64,000 nucleotides of DNA from Rhodoblastus sp. 17X3. GTDB taxonomy: Bacteria; Pseudomonadota; Alphaproteobacteria; Rhizobiales; Beijerinckiaceae. Below are positions 47,545-56,497 of the stretch, in pieces; position 1 is the stretch's first letter, and the number at the start of each line of letters is the position of its first letter. Both the position numbers and the translations under genes were made by a program. Under the pieces are notes generated by a model. The model saw nothing but the letters and a program-made list of their open reading frames with translations, made no database searches and was not told where the DNA came from. The stretch covers positions 1 to 64,000 of the forward strand of contig NZ_JASHHX010000013.1 in NCBI RefSeq assembly GCF_030056575.1, in the 5' to 3' direction.

Positions 47545-47760
47545 TTCATAAGGGCTTTGCACAGGCGAAGCCGCCGCAAAGCTTGCCAAAGCGCGGATTT
47601 GTGGAAATCCTTGCGAACGCGGTCGCGTCAAGTGATTCGCGTGCAAGTGCTTTTGCGTTCGTGCGGAGGCGGTCCGTCGCCGCCTGAGTTTGGCGTTGAT
47701 CCCCATCCAGCGCGGAAGGCGGACTTCCGACCCGACGCGCGCTTGCAAAAGGCGGCCCCC

Positions 47761-48405
47761 ATGATCATTGGCGTGCTCAATCAGAAGGGCGGCGTCGGCA
47801 AGACGACGGTTGCGGTCAATCTCGCATCCTGCTTCAGCCGCGCCGGACGCCGGGTGCTGCTGGTGGACGCCGACCCGCAGGGCAGCGCGCTGGCCTGGTC
47901 CGCCGCGCGGCAGGTCGATCCCGATTTCGTCGTGGTTGGCATGGCCAAGCCGACCTTGCACCGTGAAATCCCGGCTTTGGCCAAGAATTACGACATTGTG
48001 GTGATCGACGGCGCGCCGCGCGTCAACGAACTCGGACGCGCCGCGATCATGGCCAGCGATCTGGCGCTCATTCCGGTGCAGCCCTCGCCCTATGACGTCT
48101 GGGCCGCCGCCGAGACGGTCCAGCTGATCCGCGAAGCCCAGCAATTCAAGGAGGGCCTGCGCTCGGCCTTCCTCATCAACCGCAAGATCGCCAATACCGC
48201 AATCGGGCGCGATTTCCACGCTGCGCTGGCGCAATTCCCGGAGACGCCGGTGCTCGACGTCGGCCTGGTCCAGCGCGTGATTTATGCGGAAAGCGCCGCG
48301 CGCGGCCTGTCCGTTCTTGAGGCGGCGCCGCGCAGCGAGGCGGCGCGCGAACTGCAAAGCCTCGCCGAACTGATCATGGCCAACAAGGAAAGGCTGGCGG
48401 CATGA
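47761..48405 (+). CDS. ParA-family partition/positioning ATPase
   Basis: 214 residues, a short ParA without the N-terminal HTH. Deviant Walker A KGGVGKTT (9-16), [12 protein letters not shown], Walker B region IVVIDGAPR, and [13 protein letters not shown]. No parB lies beside it. It is coupled by a 4-base overlap to a small gene, as in McdA-McdB or PpfA-type cargo positioning pairs. Such ATPases form nucleoid gradients that space plasmids, chemoreceptors or microcompartments. The cargo here is unknown. Confidence 0.88.
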   Translation: MIIGVLNQKGGVGKTTVAVNLASCFSRAGRRVLLVDADPQGSALAWSAARQVDPDFVVVGMAKPTLHREIPALAKNYDIVVIDGAPRVNELGRAAIMASDLALIPVQPSPYDVWAAAETVQLIREAQQFKEGLRSAFLINRKIANTAIGRDFHAALAQFPETPVLDVGLVQRVIYAESAARGLSVLEAAPRSEAARELQSLAELIMANKERLAA

Positions 48406-48734
48406 GCCGGAAGACCATTCAGATCAGCATTCCCGCCGCGGGCGCGGGGCCTGCGGCGCCGACGCCGGCTCCCGCGCCCAAGTTCGCCGCCGTCGAAGCC
48501 GGCGCGGATTCCTGGGTGGCGCAGGCGCCCAGACTGGCGGAGCCGGCCCGGGTCGAGATCTTGGAGCCGCAGCCGGCGCGCGACGAGGGCCTGGCCTTCA
48601 CGATCCGGCTTTCGGCTCAGCCCGACCTGTTCGAGGCGGCCAAGATTTTCTACTTCCTGCCGCAAGCGGCGCTGTGGTTCTGGGGCTTCGGACTGGCCCA
48701 GCGCACTCTGCGCGGGCCGCTGGGACCGCGCTGA
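48402..48734 (+). CDS. Small partner gene of ParA, unknown function
   Basis: 110 residues, with an ATGA overlap with parA. The N-terminal half (1-60) is Ala/Pro-rich and probably unstructured. The C-terminal half carries [22 protein letters not shown], an amphipathic or hydrophobic helix with clustered aromatics, ending GPLGPR. A likely cargo adaptor or ATPase activator for the ParA, by position only. The start KTIQISIP is conserved-looking. Confidence 0.7.
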   Translation: MSRKTIQISIPAAGAGPAAPTPAPAPKFAAVEAGADSWVAQAPRLAEPARVEILEPQPARDEGLAFTIRLSAQPDLFEAAKIFYFLPQAALWFWGFGLAQRTLRGPLGPR

Positions 48735-48786
48735 AGGAACGGATTTCAGCTTAGACGGAACCAAGCGGGACCTTGCGCGACAGGAA

Positions 48787-48825
48787 GATGATGGTTGACA
48801 TCTTTTTTAGATGTTGATTATCATC
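48787..48825 (+). promoter_or_regulatory. Promoter with overlapping inverted repeat (TetR operator candidate)
   Basis: TTGACA (48795-48800), an 18-base spacer and TATCAT (48819-48824) form a sigma70-like promoter ahead of the iron-sulfur protein gene. A 17-base inverted repeat, GATGATGGTTGACATCT against AGATGTTGATTATCATC (four mismatches, T5 spacer), covers both boxes. That is where a repressor would block. The TetR gene two genes downstream is the natural candidate. Confidence 0.55.
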
Positions 48826-48853
48826 TTTTCGTCAGCCTCAGGGATGCGCCGCC

Positions 48854-50173
48854 ATGACCCTCGCCTCGCCGGAACAGATGATCCAGGGCGCTTCGCCGCC
48901 GCCCGCTCCGCTGTCTTCCTCCGAACTCCTCCAGATCGCGCGCGACTGCGGGGCCGACGATTGCGGCCTCGTCCCGATCGACCACCCCGCGCTCGCGCCC
49001 GAGCGCGCCAGCGTGCTCGCCGCTTTTCCCGCGACGCGCAGCCTGCTGGCGGTGGTCGGACGGATGAACCGCGAGTCGGTGCGCTCCCCCGCCCGTTCGA
49101 TCTCCAATCTGGAGTTTCACCGCGCCGGCCACGCGATCGACGATATCGCCCGCGCGATCGTGCGGCGGCTGGAGGATCGCGGAATCCGGGCGCTGAACCC
49201 CGCCATGGCCTTCCCGATGGAGATGGACAATTTTCCGCGCGAACGCGGCTGGGTCGTCTCCCACAAGCGGGTGGCCGAGGCGGCGGGCCTTGGGCGGATG
49301 GGACTGCACCGCAATCTCATCCATCCCAGATTCGGCAGTTTCGTCCTGCTCGACACCGTGCTGATCGCCGCCGAATGCGATTCCTTCGCCCGCCCGCTGG
49401 ACTTCAACCCCTGTTTCGAATGCAAGCTCTGCGTCGCCGCCTGCCCGGTCGGAGCCTTGAAGCCGGACGGCTATTTCGATTTCTCCGCCTGCCTCACCCA
49501 TAATTACCAGCAATTCATGGGCGGCTTCGTCAATTTCGTCGAGGACGTCGCGGGCAGCCGCTCGGTGGCGGATTTCCGCAGCAAGGTCAGCTATGCCGAA
49601 ACGGTCCAGCGCTGGCAGAGCCTGTCCTATGGCCCCAATTACAACGCCGCCTATTGCCTCGCGGTCTGCCCCGCCGGCGAGGACGTCATCGGCGCCTATC
49701 GCGCCGACAAGGGCCAATATCTGCGCGACGTGGTCGATCCTCTGACCGCGCGGACCGAGCCGGTCTTCGTGGTCAGGGAGACCGACGCCGCCGACCATGT
49801 CGCGCGCCGCTTCCCGCACAAGAGAATCCGCTGGGTGCGTCCTGCGGCCCGCGCCACATCGATCGAGGGCTTTTTGTTCGGCATGGGCCTGTCCTTCCAG
49901 CCTGGCAAGGCGGCGGGACTGAAGGCGGTCTATCATTTCACCTTCACCGGCCCGCAAGCCGCCAAGGCCACGGTGGTGATCGACAATCGCAAATTGCAGG
50001 TTCTGCCCGGCCACGAACTGGAGCCCAACCTCCGCGTGACCGCGCGCGGCGAGAGCTGGCTGCGCTTTCTCAACAAGGAAATCTCGCTGTTCCGGCTGCT
50101 GGCGACCGGAGCGCTGCGGCTCAAGGGACCGCCCCGCCTGCTCGCCGCCTTCGGCAAATGCTTTCCCTCATGA
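48854..50173 (+). CDS. QueG-like iron-sulfur protein with extra C-terminal domain
   Basis: 439 residues. The middle carries CFECKLCVAACPVGAL (about 190-206), the CxxCxxCxxxCP motif of 4Fe-4S proteins. A later CLAVCPAGED and a preceding SACLTHN may ligate a second cluster. The layout resembles epoxyqueuosine reductase (QueG)/DUF1730 proteins. The C-terminal 110 residues (VYHFTFTGPQAAKATVVIDNRKLQV) look like an SCP2 sterol-carrier-like domain, which QueG lacks. Probably a reductase acting on a hydrophobic substrate. Confidence 0.75.
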   Translation: MTLASPEQMIQGASPPPAPLSSSELLQIARDCGADDCGLVPIDHPALAPERASVLAAFPATRSLLAVVGRMNRESVRSPARSISNLEFHRAGHAIDDIARAIVRRLEDRGIRALNPAMAFPMEMDNFPRERGWVVSHKRVAEAAGLGRMGLHRNLIHPRFGSFVLLDTVLIAAECDSFARPLDFNPCFECKLCVAACPVGALKPDGYFDFSACLTHNYQQFMGGFVNFVEDVAGSRSVADFRSKVSYAETVQRWQSLSYGPNYNAAYCLAVCPAGEDVIGAYRADKGQYLRDVVDPLTARTEPVFVVRETDAADHVARRFPHKRIRWVRPAARATSIEGFLFGMGLSFQPGKAAGLKAVYHFTFTGPQAAKATVVIDNRKLQVLPGHELEPNLRVTARGESWLRFLNKEISLFRLLATGALRLKGPPRLLAAFGKCFPS

Positions 50174-50260
50174 GCGCCGCCTCTTGCGTCTGAGCAGGCC
50201 GGGAGTCAGATATCCCGCCCGTGAAGTCACGCGCGAAAAAGAAAGCGAACGGAACACATC

Positions 50261-50860
50261 ATGCGCAAGAGCCGGGAAGCCGCCGCCGAAAGCCGCAGAA
50301 ATATTGTCGAGACTGCCGCCAAACTGTTGCGCGAGCGGGGCCTGGGCGTGGGCCTCGCCGACATCATGGCGGCGGCGGGCCTGACGCATGGCGGCTTCTA
50401 CCGCCATTTCGCGTCGAAGGAGGCGCTGGTCGCCGAGGTCCTGCTGCAGGCTCTCGATGAAAAGGCCGAGAGCCTCGTCGCCCGGGACGGCCTTTCCGCG
50501 CGCGAGGCGCTGAAGGCCTATGTCGCGCTCTATCTCTCAGGCGCCCATGTCGACAATCCCGGCAAGGGCTGCCCGATCGCGGCCCTGGGCGCAGAGGCCG
50601 CCCGTTCCGACGAGAGCGCCAGGGCGCTCGCCGCCGGCGCCGAAAAGCTCGCCGCCAATTTCGCCGCCGACCTGAACGGCGGTTCGGCGGGCGATCCGGC
50701 AGAAAATCCCTTGGAAGCGCGCCGACGCGCCGTCGCCATGCTGGCGTCGATGGTCGGCGCGGTGGTCGTCGCCCGGGCCGTCGGCGATTCGCCGCTGCGC
50801 GCGGAAGTTCTCGACGCCTTGCGCGGGGAGCCTGCCTTTCGGGACATTCTCGAAAATTGA
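50261..50860 (+). CDS. TetR/AcrR-family transcription regulator
   Basis: 199 residues. N-terminal HTH: SRRNIVETAAKLLRERGLG, then LADIMAAAGLTHGGFYRHFASKEALVAEVL, the typical TetR recognition helix. The C-terminal ligand-binding domain is helical with a conserved GCPIAALGAE. Lies 87 bases after the iron-sulfur protein gene in the same direction and probably controls it through the inverted repeat at 48787-48825. Confidence 0.9.
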   Translation: MRKSREAAAESRRNIVETAAKLLRERGLGVGLADIMAAAGLTHGGFYRHFASKEALVAEVLLQALDEKAESLVARDGLSAREALKAYVALYLSGAHVDNPGKGCPIAALGAEAARSDESARALAAGAEKLAANFAADLNGGSAGDPAENPLEARRRAVAMLASMVGAVVVARAVGDSPLRAEVLDALRGEPAFRDILEN

Positions 50861-51006
50861 GCGGGAGGAACCGCGAAGTTAATAGTTGACTATTTTACTA
50901 AACAAAATATTTTTCTTCCTCGCCTTACCCTGCCGCACCCTCGCGGAGCTATTTGCCGCCGCAGCCCGCGCCGGGCGAAGCCGACGATAATTATTGAGGA
51001 AAAATC

Positions 51007-52299
51007 ATGGCGGTCGAGTCCAAAAAGCCCGAAACCCTTGTCCTTCACGCGGGCTGGCGCGCCGACCCAGCCACCGGCTCCGTGGCCCCGCCGATCTATC
51101 AAACCACCAGCTACCAGTTCCGCGACACGGAACATGCGGCCAATCTCTTCGGGCTGAAGGAACTCGGCAATATCTACACCCGGCTCGGAAACCCGACCAC
51201 GGACATCCTTGAACAGCGCCTCGCCGCTTTGGAAGGCGGCGTCGCGGCGCTGGGGGTCGCCTCGGGCCAGGCCGCCTCGGCCTATTCCATCCAGAACCTC
51301 GCCCGCGTCGGCGACAATATCGTCTCCTCGACCGACCTTTACGGCGGCACCTGGAATCTCTTCGCCAATACGCTGAAGGACCAGGGGATCGAAGTCCGCT
51401 TCGTCGATCCCGCCGACCCGGAGAACTTCCGCCGCGCGACCGACGACCGCACCCGCGCCTATTACGCCGAGACCCTGCCCAATCCCAAACTCGCGGTCTT
51501 TCCCATCGCCGAGGTCGCCGCCATCGGCCGCGAATTCGGCATTCCCTTGATCGTGGACAATACGGCGGCGCCGATCCTGGCGCGGCCGCTCGACCATGGC
51601 GCGGCCATCGTGGTCTATTCGACCACCAAATTCATCGGCGGCCACGGCACGTCGATCGGCGGCGTCATTATCGACGGCGGCAATTTCGACTGGGAGAAAT
51701 TCCCCGAACGCCAGCCCGCGCTCAACACGCCCGACCCGTCCTATCACGGCGCGGTCTGGACCCAGGCCGTCAAGCCGATCGGCCCGGTGGCCTATATCAT
51801 CAAGGCGCGCACGACCCTGCTGCGCGATCTCGGCGCCGCCCTCTCGCCCTTCAACGCCTTCCTCACCCTGCAAGGGCTGGAGACGCTGCCGCTACGCATC
51901 GAGCGCCATAGCCAGAATGCGACCGCCGTCGCCGCCTGGCTGGCGAAGCGCCCGGAGGTGACGCATGTGATCCACCCGTCGCTCCAGACCGGCGAGACCC
52001 GCGCCCGGGCCGACCATTATCTCAAGGGCGGCTATGGCGGGTTGCTCGGCTTCGAGCTGGCGGCGGGCGCCGATGCGGGCCGCAAGTTCATCGACGCACT
52101 GAAACTGTTCTACCACGTCGCCAATATCGGCGACGCGCGCAGCCTCGCCATCCATCCGGCCTCAACCACCCATTCCCAATTGGCGGAAGAAGCCCAACGC
52201 GCCACCGGCGTGTCGCCCGGCTATGTCCGGCTTTCCATCGGGCTGGAGCATATCGACGACATTCTCGCCGATCTCGATCAGGCGCTGAAGTCGGTCTGA
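51007..52299 (+). CDS. metY: O-acetylhomoserine aminocarboxypropyltransferase / sulfhydrylase
   Basis: 430 residues, the long Cys/Met-metabolism PLP family. The PLP lysine is Lys208 in VVYSTTKFIGGHG. Conserved parts include GSVAPPIYQTTSYQF, YTRLGNPTTDILEQRLAALEGG and SLAIHPASTTHSQL. Makes homocysteine from O-acetylhomoserine and sulfide. The 146-base upstream region is AT-rich with an inverted repeat (AATAG TTGA CTATT near 50885); no SAM riboswitch was seen there. Confidence 0.92.
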   Translation: MAVESKKPETLVLHAGWRADPATGSVAPPIYQTTSYQFRDTEHAANLFGLKELGNIYTRLGNPTTDILEQRLAALEGGVAALGVASGQAASAYSIQNLARVGDNIVSSTDLYGGTWNLFANTLKDQGIEVRFVDPADPENFRRATDDRTRAYYAETLPNPKLAVFPIAEVAAIGREFGIPLIVDNTAAPILARPLDHGAAIVVYSTTKFIGGHGTSIGGVIIDGGNFDWEKFPERQPALNTPDPSYHGAVWTQAVKPIGPVAYIIKARTTLLRDLGAALSPFNAFLTLQGLETLPLRIERHSQNATAVAAWLAKRPEVTHVIHPSLQTGETRARADHYLKGGYGGLLGFELAAGADAGRKFIDALKLFYHVANIGDARSLAIHPASTTHSQLAEEAQRATGVSPGYVRLSIGLEHIDDILADLDQALKSV

Positions 52300-52370
52300 G
52301 CCGCGCCGCCCCAACGCGCCGACTTTCGAAGCGGCGCGGCGGGAGAGTCTGGCTGCGTGGTCGGATTCGA

Positions 52371-53132
52371 TCAGGCTGAATGGGCGCTCGCGCCGGCCAT
52401 CGCAACTTCGGCGCCCTTGATCGCGACTTCGGTGCGGTTCCTGGCGTGAAGCTTTTTCATGATATGCCGCACGTGAACCTTCACTGTGCTCTCGCACATG
52501 TTCAGCTCATAGGCGATCACCTTGTTGGGCTTGCCCTGACGGATGGCCTTGATCACGGCCAGCTCGCGAGCGGTGATTGCGTTCTCCGCCTCATGTTCAG
52601 GCTCGACCGCCTGAGCCTGTCTGGCCAGCAGCAGGCATTGCGGCGGAACATAAGTGCCGCCCGCTGCGACAAATCGCAGGGCCTGAATGAAAACCTCAAA
52701 TCCCGCGCTCATCGAGATGTAACCATTCGCCCCCAGGCTTAGGGCCGCATAAGCCTCGTTGAGGTCATCGGCCTTGGCCAGAACCATCGAGCGCACGGGC
52801 GGGTCCAGATCCATCAGCAGGGCGAGTTCGGCGTCCGCCTCGCCCCGGGACAGCGAAATGCTGGACAATAATACGACCGTCGGACCCCTGTCGGCGTGAA
52901 CCTGCGCAAATTCTGAAAGGCTCGCATAAGCTCCAGCCTCGCCCGGCCAATGACTGGCGACGCTGTACAGCAAGCAATCACGATGAAAGGCGTCGCGCTC
53001 GATGATGACAATCGCCGACTGCGCATCCGATTTTGCGTCCTGGCGTTCGTTTTCTATCGTTGCGCCGCTCGTGCTGGCGAAGAAAGAGTTTCCCCCATCA
53101 CCGTTTGGCCTCGACTGATCGGCAGGCAACAT
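52371..53132 (-). CDS. LuxR-type regulator with degenerate receiver domain
   Basis: 253 residues; start supported by GAGGG upstream. C-terminal LuxR HTH (about 185-240): ITARELAVIKAIRQGKPNKVIAYELNM and STVKVHVRHIMKKLHARNRTEV, intact. The N-terminal region (about 38-165) has a receiver-like fold, but the usual phospho-acceptor Asp is replaced by Ser (VVLLSSISL, 90-91), and the Lys near GYISM is missing. It is probably not controlled by phosphorylation. No kinase is adjacent. Confidence 0.85.
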   Translation of the reverse strand: MLPADQSRPNGDGGNSFFASTSGATIENERQDAKSDAQSAIVIIERDAFHRDCLLYSVASHWPGEAGAYASLSEFAQVHADRGPTVVLLSSISLSRGEADAELALLMDLDPPVRSMVLAKADDLNEAYAALSLGANGYISMSAGFEVFIQALRFVAAGGTYVPPQCLLLARQAQAVEPEHEAENAITARELAVIKAIRQGKPNKVIAYELNMCESTVKVHVRHIMKKLHARNRTEVAIKGAEVAMAGASAHSA

Positions 53133-53854
53133 CGCATATCCCTCAGGTTACCAAAGCTACAAATTGCGCCAGAGGCGCAACGACGCTTGAGACGCTCCTT
53201 TTAATTGATATATTTTTATCAAAATATTCGAATATCACAACCGAACTCACATCATCAGTAATGATCGACTGCCTGAATTACGCGTTGTTATATTTTGCCA
53301 TCGACCAAAACTCGCCCTAGCCCCTAATCAGGGCCGACAGGCAACAAACATAAAACGCGCGCCAACAAAAATACTTCGACCCGGCCTTTCGCCGCTACCG
53401 AAATCCAAGCTGAACGATAATTTAAATGAGATTTTTACAACTTCATTGAGCGCGCCGGCTGGCCGCCTTTAACTTATTTGCAGCATAAAATAATTATTTA
53501 TTAACCAATAATGTCCGTCGAGGCGCCGTAGTGCAACTCTAAAATTGTAATGATGAGATTTAGAACGCCCGTTGTGGCCGATACGCAACAAAGCTGTCAT
53601 GTCGCGCAGGGGGCGGCGGCGAACGGTCGGGAGTTTCACGCCCAAACCATCGATTTGCCTTTCACGGAAATCGGGGGAAGGGCAGGATCGGATTTCGGTT
53701 CCCGCGCGCGGCCTTGAGTGGGCCGATATGGCGCGCTTCTGTCGCGAGAAGGTCCGGCTGCGCCATGATCCTGCGCGAGATGCAGGCGCGGGCGCGGCGG
53801 GCATTGGCGGTTTTCAAAAAAGGATATGCCGGTAGCAATCGCGCCGCCAGGCCG
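53133..53854. other. Long intergenic region, AT-rich in part
   Basis: About 720 bases with no convincing gene. 53190-53310 and 53400-53560 are much richer in A+T than the rest of the neighbourhood. The promoter of the LuxR-type regulator should be at the left end. Open frames in 53469-53835 on both strands overlap each other and lack domain or start signals. Confidence 0.5.
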
Positions 53855-54145
53855 TCAGGCGCTTGCAGCCTCGTTTGTTCCGCGCGCCGGTCGGAACTGC
53901 ACGACGTTATCCCAGTTCAACGCCTTCGGGAGGGCTCCCTCGACTTCCATACAGGCGTGGACAAGCACCGCGTCGAGAACATTGAAGGCGTTTTCGACCC
54001 TCGAAAGTCGTTCGGCGACCGTGAACCAAACGCCTTCGTAATGGTCGGGCTTCGCTTTTTCCATCAATTCGCCGACTCGGACGGCCATGTCAGCCAGATC
54101 GTTCTGCATCGTTTCCAGTTCGGCCAGGTCTTTCGGCGACAGCAT
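53855..54145 (-). CDS. Small helical protein of unknown function
   Basis: 96 residues from the first ATG (MLSPKDLAELE); a TTG start at 54199 would add 18 residues. Almost entirely helical by composition: AELETMQNDLADMAVRVGEL, then ERLSRVENAFNVLDAVLV, ending GALPKALNWDNVVQF. No family recognised. Stands alone beside the AT-rich region. Confidence 0.6.
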   Translation of the reverse strand: MLSPKDLAELETMQNDLADMAVRVGELMEKAKPDHYEGVWFTVAERLSRVENAFNVLDAVLVHACMEVEGALPKALNWDNVVQFRPARGTNEAASA

Positions 54146-54466
54146 TTGGCTAACCTGCGTTTCCCGCTCCGCGCCGCGCTGCGCCCACAATGACGACAAG
54201 GCGGCCTGGCGCTTACTGCGTCAGAGGCTGCCCCTCGAATCTTAACAAATTGCAAAGATCGCCAATGCGACCCGGCGCCAATTCGCCTTCTGGAATCAAG
54301 GAGTCGGCGGTTCGCCGAACGCCATTTGGGTCAGGTGGGAGGCGGCATTCCTTTGTCGGCTCGGAGGGCGTAAGCAATAAGGGGTAGATCACAGGCAGCT
54401 TTGCCGTCTCGTCATGGCGCAGTTTCAGGTCATATAATCGGTTCCGCCTCCGGGAGGAGCGGTGAA

Positions 54467-54787
54467 ATGTCCAGCGAGAATTTTAGCTCTGACAGGAAAT
54501 GCGACACTTTCGCCGACACGACAACTGCTGGCGAGGCGTTCGCGCCGTCAGAAATTGGCGAGCGGGCGCATCGCATGTCGTTCGAAGTTCTGCATGACCT
54601 CGGAATGTCCGACAGGGCGATCGACACCTATTTGAGCCGCTTCTGCCGCGCCGAAAATATGTCGAGGGCGGCGCCGAACGATCCGGCCCCGCGCCCGTCG
54701 CGGGAAACCGTCAAGGAAGAGCCCTTTTTCGGCGGCGGAGATTGGCACTGGGGCGTTCGCCCAAAGAGGCCGGATTTTTGGGAGTAA
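54467..54787 (+). CDS. Small hypothetical protein
   Basis: 106 residues; a strong GGGAGGAG eight bases before the ATG supports expression. Sequence MSFEVLHDLGMSDRAIDTYLSRF forms a helix-turn-helix-like hydrophobic pattern, and the C-terminus is Trp/Pro-rich (GDWHWGVRPKRPDFWE). No family recognised. A hairpin at 54916 follows 130 bases later. Confidence 0.6.
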   Translation: MSSENFSSDRKCDTFADTTTAGEAFAPSEIGERAHRMSFEVLHDLGMSDRAIDTYLSRFCRAENMSRAAPNDPAPRPSRETVKEEPFFGGGDWHWGVRPKRPDFWE

Positions 54788-55144
54788 CGCTTTGCGCGCC
54801 GCCGGATCGTTGATATTCGGTCGAGCGCGGAAAATCCACGCCGAACTGGCGCGCGTCGCTACCCAAACTGGCGATAACCGCGCCGCATGACCAAAAAGCC
54901 AATACGAACCTGTAGGCCGTCCGCATCGAAAGCGGGCGGCTTTTCCGCGGATGGATTATGACTTCACCCGCCTGGGCGCGAACTTCAGGAGGGCTATTCG
55001 CGCCGCGCATAGCGCCACCGGACGCCAGCGCATGGTCGCAAGAGCCGTTCACCTTTTATTAACCGGCGACGTCGGAACCTCCCGACGCGACGCGACGCGT
55101 TCCGAGTGCGCTCAACGCTCGCGTTGCGTGAAAGGACAGAAACC
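54788..55144. other. Intergenic region with a terminator-like hairpin
   Basis: Nothing gene-like is supported. A hairpin, GCCGTCCGC / GCGGGCGGC followed by TTTT, lies at 54916-54944 and can end the upstream transcript. The right end leads into the promoter of the small exported protein. Confidence 0.5.
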
Positions 55145-55405
55145 ATGTCGAAGCTTGCCATTTTCGCCGCTTTCGCCGGTCTCCTGATCGTCGGCGCAAC
55201 ATCCGCCTCCGCCGCGCCGGTCTCTCCGCTGCCGGCGACCCAGATCGCAGGAAGCGGCTCCGAAATCACGAACGTGCAATGGGGAGGACGCCATTGCTGG
55301 CGCGACCGCTGGGGCCGTGTCCAGTGCCGCCCGGCTGGGCCGGGATGGCGCCCCCATCCGCGTCACTGCTGGCGCGACCGCTGGGGGCGGGTTGTGTGCC
55401 GCTAA
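55145..55405 (+). CDS. Small exported protein with two W-R-D-R-W repeats
   Basis: 86 residues, AAAGGA upstream. Signal peptide 1-24 (ends ASAAPV). The mature part has HCWRDRWGRVQCR and, 22 residues later, HCWRDRWGRVVCR: an exact repeat apart from one residue. Each repeat carries two Cys and two Trp. GPGWRPHPR links them. Related short exported proteins with a C-W-...-W-G-R-V-Q-C motif are common in Rhizobiales, with unknown role. Followed by two terminators. Confidence 0.78.
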   Translation: MSKLAIFAAFAGLLIVGATSASAAPVSPLPATQIAGSGSEITNVQWGGRHCWRDRWGRVQCRPAGPGWRPHPRHCWRDRWGRVVCR

Positions 55406-55414
55406 ACTGACGGG

Positions 55415-55450
55415 AGGCCGCTCCGCCGATGCGCGAGCGGCCTTTTGTTT
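55415..55450 (+). terminator. Terminator after the repeat protein
   Basis: AGGCCGCTC pairs with GAGCGGCCT, followed by TTTGTTTTT, ten bases after the stop. Confidence 0.8.
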
Positions 55451-55466
55451 TTCCGGGCTGGATCAT

Positions 55467-55495
55467 ATCCCGCAGCCTTCCGGCTGCGGGATTTT
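55467..55495 (+). terminator. Second tandem terminator
   Basis: ATCCCGCAGCC pairs with GGCTGCGGGAT around a TTCC tetraloop, followed by TTT. A strong stem that backs up the first one. Confidence 0.7.
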
Positions 55496-55544
55496 CGTCA
55501 CCGCGCGGAATTTCGTTTTCCTTCCCTTCCAGCGAGGAACTGCC

Positions 55545-56204
55545 GTGACGGAAGCCCTCGAAACCGACGGAGCGTAGCCGCGCCTTCATCACGCGCCGTC
55601 CTCTTGTTATTCAATGATCGCGCGCCTTGCTCTCGCCGAGGGCGGCATCTCCTATAAGCGCGTCTTCGTCGACATCCATTTCAGGCTGAGCCACGAGCAA
55701 CCGGACGATGTGCGGCTTAAACCGAACATGACCGTGCCGACCCTTGTGCTGGCGGACCGCGTTTTCGATCAGAGCCGCGACATCGCCGAATATGCGCCTG
55801 GCGTCGACGAGGCGACGTTGGGCGCGGAGGCCAAAGCCTGGCTCGATCTCCAATACGCCCTCCCAATTGAAGAGCTGACCTTCGGAACGTTTCTCGTCCA
55901 TAGCCGGCTGGCGCCAATCATGGCCCCAAAAGTACTGGCCAGGATCCATCGCCGCCTGCTCGAGCGCGCCGCCGAGAATCCCGATCTTGCAGCTCTTTAT
56001 TGAGCGCGCGCCGGCGTCTTCGCCGATCGGCTCCACATTTTCGATCCCGCCGCAGCGGGGCGGCTTGCAGATCGGCGACGCGCCCAAGCGATCTCCACAG
56101 CGTTTTCGCCTTCACGCGCCCTTCATGTCGAAGCCGCCAATTCCGCATTCGGGCGTTGGCCGATCATCGCCGGGTTCAGGACGGTTCTGGACCGCTTTGG
56201 ATGA
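55545..56204 (+). pseudogene. Glutathione S-transferase pseudogene (two in-frame stops)
   Basis: One reading frame carries a glutathione S-transferase. After a GTG start with GAGGAA upstream come ten codons, TAG (55575-55577), then PRLHHAPSSCYSMIARLALA with the GST N-terminal Ser/Cys site. MTVPTLVLADRVFDQS holds the cis-Pro and the glutathione-contact Ser. A second stop, TGA, is at 56001-56003; the same frame continues for 66 more sense codons to TGA at 56202. The central part alone (55614-56003) would be a 129-residue open frame without active-site residues, so loss of function is likely. Confidence 0.8.
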
Positions 56205-56282
56205 CTTTTTGGTGCCCTGGCCGGCATCGAAATGACGACATAAATACATGATATAATTACGAAAAAAATAATTCGATTTTCA

Positions 56283-56370
56283 AAATACCCGCATAAATAC
56301 CCGCAATTTTTCCGGCTAGGCCGGATCGCGGCGGCACGGCACGCGCTTCAACCCGCTTCAAAATACCCTC
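56283..56370. repeat. Three short direct repeats at the island edge
   Basis: AAATACCCGC at 56283-56292 and again at 56295-56304, and AAATACCCTC at 56361-56370. Such clustered 10-mers can be integrase arm sites or chance in AT-rich DNA. Confidence 0.4.
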
Positions 56371-56497
56371 AATTGTCTTCATCGCCGCAGTGGGGCGCGC
56401 GCATTTTCATTGGCCTTTGCAATGGAAACCTAGCTGGCAACTTCGGTTGGAAACCAGCCTTCGCGCGTCGGGCTTGCTTAGTTCCCTGCGCAGTGGC

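Noticed and set aside
47557-47760. 68-codon N-terminal extension of ParA
   Set aside because: The extension is Arg/Ser-rich and unlike the family; the ATG at 47761 begins directly with the conserved first strand.
46522-48357. 611-residue open frame opposite the Gfo/Idh and ParA genes
   Set aside because: Shadow frame spanning two well-defined genes on the other strand.
50861-51006. Possible SAM riboswitch ahead of metY
   Set aside because: The leader does not show the SAM-II conserved core; only an AT-rich promoter area and a short inverted repeat were seen.
53469-53835. Short overlapping frames on both strands in the AT-rich gap
   Set aside because: No start signal, no domain, and mutually overlapping.
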